Below, piece by piece: positions 6,650 to 8,242 of a stretch of 8,242 bases of DNA. The stretch is from Coriobacteriia bacterium (GTDB taxonomy: Bacteria; Actinomycetota; Coriobacteriia; WRKU01; WQUG01). Both the position numbers and the translations under genes were made by a program. The notes beneath the pieces were generated by a model, which worked only from the letters and a program-made list of their open reading frames with translations, ran no database searches and was not told where the DNA came from. The stretch lies in contig WQVS01000069.1 in NCBI GenBank assembly GCA_009785705.1, forward strand, positions 1 to 8,242, given 5' to 3'. Position 1 is the stretch's first letter. Each line of letters begins with the position of its first letter.

Positions 6650-6658
6650 ATTTTATCA
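6650..6658 (-). promoter_or_regulatory. Extended -10 promoter of the second TetR gene
   Basis: On the minus strand TGATAAAAT combines a TG element with a one-base gap and TAAAAT, a 5-of-6 match to the -10 consensus. No good -35 box lies at the right distance, which extended -10 promoters can tolerate. Transcription would start at about 6643, next to the palindrome at 6623-6640. Confidence 0.4.
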
Positions 6659-6715
6659 AACAGCTATCTTGTCCTATTCGACAAATATGCCATGAGGGTT
6701 TTTGTTACTGGTGAC

Positions 6716-7438
6716 TTAAGCCCAGCCTTCAAATGCTTCTTGGAAGTTACCTGAAAAACCGTAATGTGCGGTAAAGATATACTGTACACCTGCTGGTAGC
6801 ACAGCAAGCCGCCGCAGGCTTTCTTTTTGGACATCATCATCTGCGTTAAAAACTGAATTGAATAGCTCAACCTTGCCCTCCCGCAAGCTAAGGTTATCTC
6901 CTACAAAGAGGTATGCGTTGTTTATCAGGAACGACATCGAGCCTACTGTATGTCCTGGCGTGTGGATGCACCTTACGATGATGTCTTTGAAGTGCAGTTC
7001 CTCATTGTCTTCTACCGCTGTGTAGTGGTGGCTTAGTGTAGTTTTGTTAAATCTACTTTTACCTAGATGCGGAATACGCGGAGTAGATCCATCTATCAGC
7101 TGTATTTCTTGCTGCGGTAGGTAAATTGTGGCCTTTTCGAAAAGTCCTAATGCGGCAATGTGGTCAAAGTCAGTGTGCGTAAGAAAGGTGGCTATGACGT
7201 CTTCGGTTCTAATGCTTAGCTTCGCCAATTCGTCTGCAATTGTGCTCTCATTGCCTCCACCTGCGTCGATGGCGATGTACTTATCGTCGCTATTTTTAAT
7301 AAGGAAGAAGTTAGCACCCCTTGTTTTTATGGCATAGACACCCTTTGTGATTTCCTGCGTATCAAGATGATGCATTCGAGCGATTGCACGCGGGCGCTCA
7401 CGAAGGAAGGCTATTAAGGCAATAATGCTTTTCATCAT
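6716..7438 (-). CDS. Metallo-beta-lactamase-fold hydrolase
   Basis: This 240-residue protein belongs to the MBL-fold metallohydrolases. The metal-binding set is visible: H88-T-D90-F-D92-H93 in place of the usual HxHxDH, then H163 (TPGHTVGSM), D181 (VGDN) and H225 (FTAHYG). The change of the second histidine to aspartate (H-x-D-x-D-H) occurs in some MBL subfamilies and may alter which metals bind; it does not by itself imply loss of activity. The substrate is unknown; relatives include glyoxalase II-like thioesterases and many unassigned hydrolases. A hydrophobic N-terminal stretch (about residues 3-12) precedes the fold and may be a weak membrane association. AAAGGA (plus 7448-7453) lies 9 nt before the ATG at 7438; a second ATG at 7435 is possible. 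The start overlaps the stop of the upstream EFR1-like gene by ATGA, so the two are translationally coupled. Confidence 0.88.
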   Translation of the reverse strand: MMKSIIALIAFLRERPRAIARMHHLDTQEITKGVYAIKTRGANFFLIKNSDDKYIAIDAGGGNESTIADELAKLSIRTEDVIATFLTHTDFDHIAALGLFEKATIYLPQQEIQLIDGSTPRIPHLGKSRFNKTTLSHHYTAVEDNEELHFKDIIVRCIHTPGHTVGSMSFLINNAYLFVGDNLSLREGKVELFNSVFNADDDVQKESLRRLAVLPAGVQYIFTAHYGFSGNFQEAFEGWA

Positions 7439-8229
7439 TTATGACTTTCCTTTGCTGGCGCGCTTTGTTGACTCTCTCCGCTGGGGGTCATTAATTCTTT
7501 CAGCTTGATGTTGGGATTTCTGTAGCGTTTCTTGCCTTGCGTTTTGCCCTTCCAATCTATAGCATCCTTTGGACAGTTATGCAGACATCCAATGCAGTGT
7601 TCGCACTTATTGAGAAACTCCACCCCTTTATCCGTCACTTGTATATTGCCTGCAGGACACACCTTTTGACAGGTTTTGCATCTGATGCAGGCCTCTGACA
7701 CGCTGAAGAAGCGATCACTGTCTTCAGGGGGATAGAAGCTGCCACCTAGCTTACTTAGAAGAAGTGTGCTTTTCGAGGTTTTTCTTACTGTCTTTGCGGC
7801 GATTGCTTTTGCGGCTGCTGAAAGTTCAGTGTCGAGCTGTCTTCGTGCCTCTTCACTGTCGTCCATCGTGTACATGGGCAGATAGTTTGACCGGGCCCTA
7901 AGTTTTGCGCTGTAGTGTACGGTAATTCCTTTTTGCCTAGTAATATGGTCAATTCGGGCAAGTGCGCCCCCTATTTGTCCCCCGTGGGGAACCGCGGCAA
8001 ATACGTATGCGTCTTTGTTTGTTATCTGTACTTGATTTACGAAGTGCTCGACCATTCTGGGTAGCGTAAAAAAGTAGACAGGAAAGACAAAGCCCACTAC
8101 ATCATCTGCGCAAGTGACTGCTTCTTGACGCATAGGGACAAGGCTATGTTCGCCTCCGATCTCTTCTGCGATTCTTTTGGCGACGTATAGGCTGTTACCG
8201 GTGGAGCTGAAATAAAATATTGTTGCCAT
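7435..8229 (-). CDS. EFR1-like flavodoxin and 2[4Fe-4S] ferredoxin fusion
   Basis: This 264-residue electron-transfer protein has an N-terminal flavodoxin-like domain (about residues 1-160) with the FMN phosphate-binding loop S8-S-T-G-N-S13 and the VVGFVFPVYFFTLPRMV segment, typical of the EFR1 family. It is followed by two [4Fe-4S] cluster motifs of the form CxxCxxCxxxCP: C181, C184, C187, C191 and C209, C212, C215, C219. The C-terminal tail (from about residue 228) is basic and low in complexity. Such proteins pass electrons between FMN and iron-sulfur centres in anaerobes; the physiological partner is not known. The ATG at 8229 has only a partial GGA upstream before the window ends. It is the first gene of a minus-strand unit that continues into the MBL-fold gene through a 4-nt ATGA overlap. 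Confidence 0.92.
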   Translation of the reverse strand: MATIFYFSSTGNSLYVAKRIAEEIGGEHSLVPMRQEAVTCADDVVGFVFPVYFFTLPRMVEHFVNQVQITNKDAYVFAAVPHGGQIGGALARIDHITRQKGITVHYSAKLRARSNYLPMYTMDDSEEARRQLDTELSAAAKAIAAKTVRKTSKSTLLLSKLGGSFYPPEDSDRFFSVSEACIRCKTCQKVCPAGNIQVTDKGVEFLNKCEHCIGCLHNCPKDAIDWKGKTQGKKRYRNPNIKLKELMTPSGESQQSAPAKESHK

Positions 8230-8242
8230 GTTAGTGGATTCC

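Noticed and set aside
1..8242. CRISPR array, insertion sequence, tRNA or prophage fragment
   Set aside because: No regularly spaced repeats, transposase motifs, terminal inverted repeats, tRNA-like cloverleaf or phage structural genes were seen on either strand.

Overview
The window looks like a chromosomal accessory or housekeeping-adjacent region from an anaerobic, mid-GC Gram-positive bacterium. Evidence for this is strong AAGGAG-type ribosome binding sites, GTG starts next to ATG starts, two TetR regulators, a MacB/LolD-type ATPase paired with a double-FtsX permease, and an EFR1-type flavodoxin/ferredoxin fusion, which is typical of Clostridia and anaerobic Actinobacteria such as Coriobacteriia. 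I cannot choose between those groups from the sequence, and I see no phage, transposon, CRISPR array, tRNA or rRNA.

Layout. At the left edge (1-65, minus strand) is the start of a secreted or membrane protein whose signal peptide runs off the window. A small ABM-like dimeric alpha/beta-barrel protein follows (315-623, minus). It is divergent from a TetR regulator (839-1432, plus), and the gap holds a perfect 10-bp inverted repeat that overlaps a good sigma-70 promoter. The TetR gene is followed by a long-form RsgA GTPase (1496-2584), and the pair ends at a strong hairpin (2628-2665). A second plus-strand unit (2799-5874) has its own promoter with a TGTCAC-N4-GTGACA palindrome at the predicted transcription start. 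It encodes an ABC ATPase and an eight-helix FtsX permease, and it ends at another hairpin (5898-5936). The right part is all minus strand: an EFR1-like iron-sulfur flavoprotein (7435-8229) translationally coupled to a metallo-beta-lactamase-fold hydrolase (6716-7438), then a second TetR regulator (6001-6597) with a palindromic operator candidate in its leader.

How the genes may work together. The first TetR probably represses itself, the GTPase downstream and perhaps the ABM-like gene. The second TetR converges on the ABC exporter operon and may control it, itself, or both; neither link can be proven here. The clearest anomaly is that the permease reading frame is broken by what looks like one missing G at about 4907-4911, so in this sequence the exporter should not be made as a full-length protein unless this is a sequencing error. 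I did not find a convincing wholly new system. The points most worth a second look are the frameshift, the three different operator-like palindromes and the TetR-coupled RsgA paralog.
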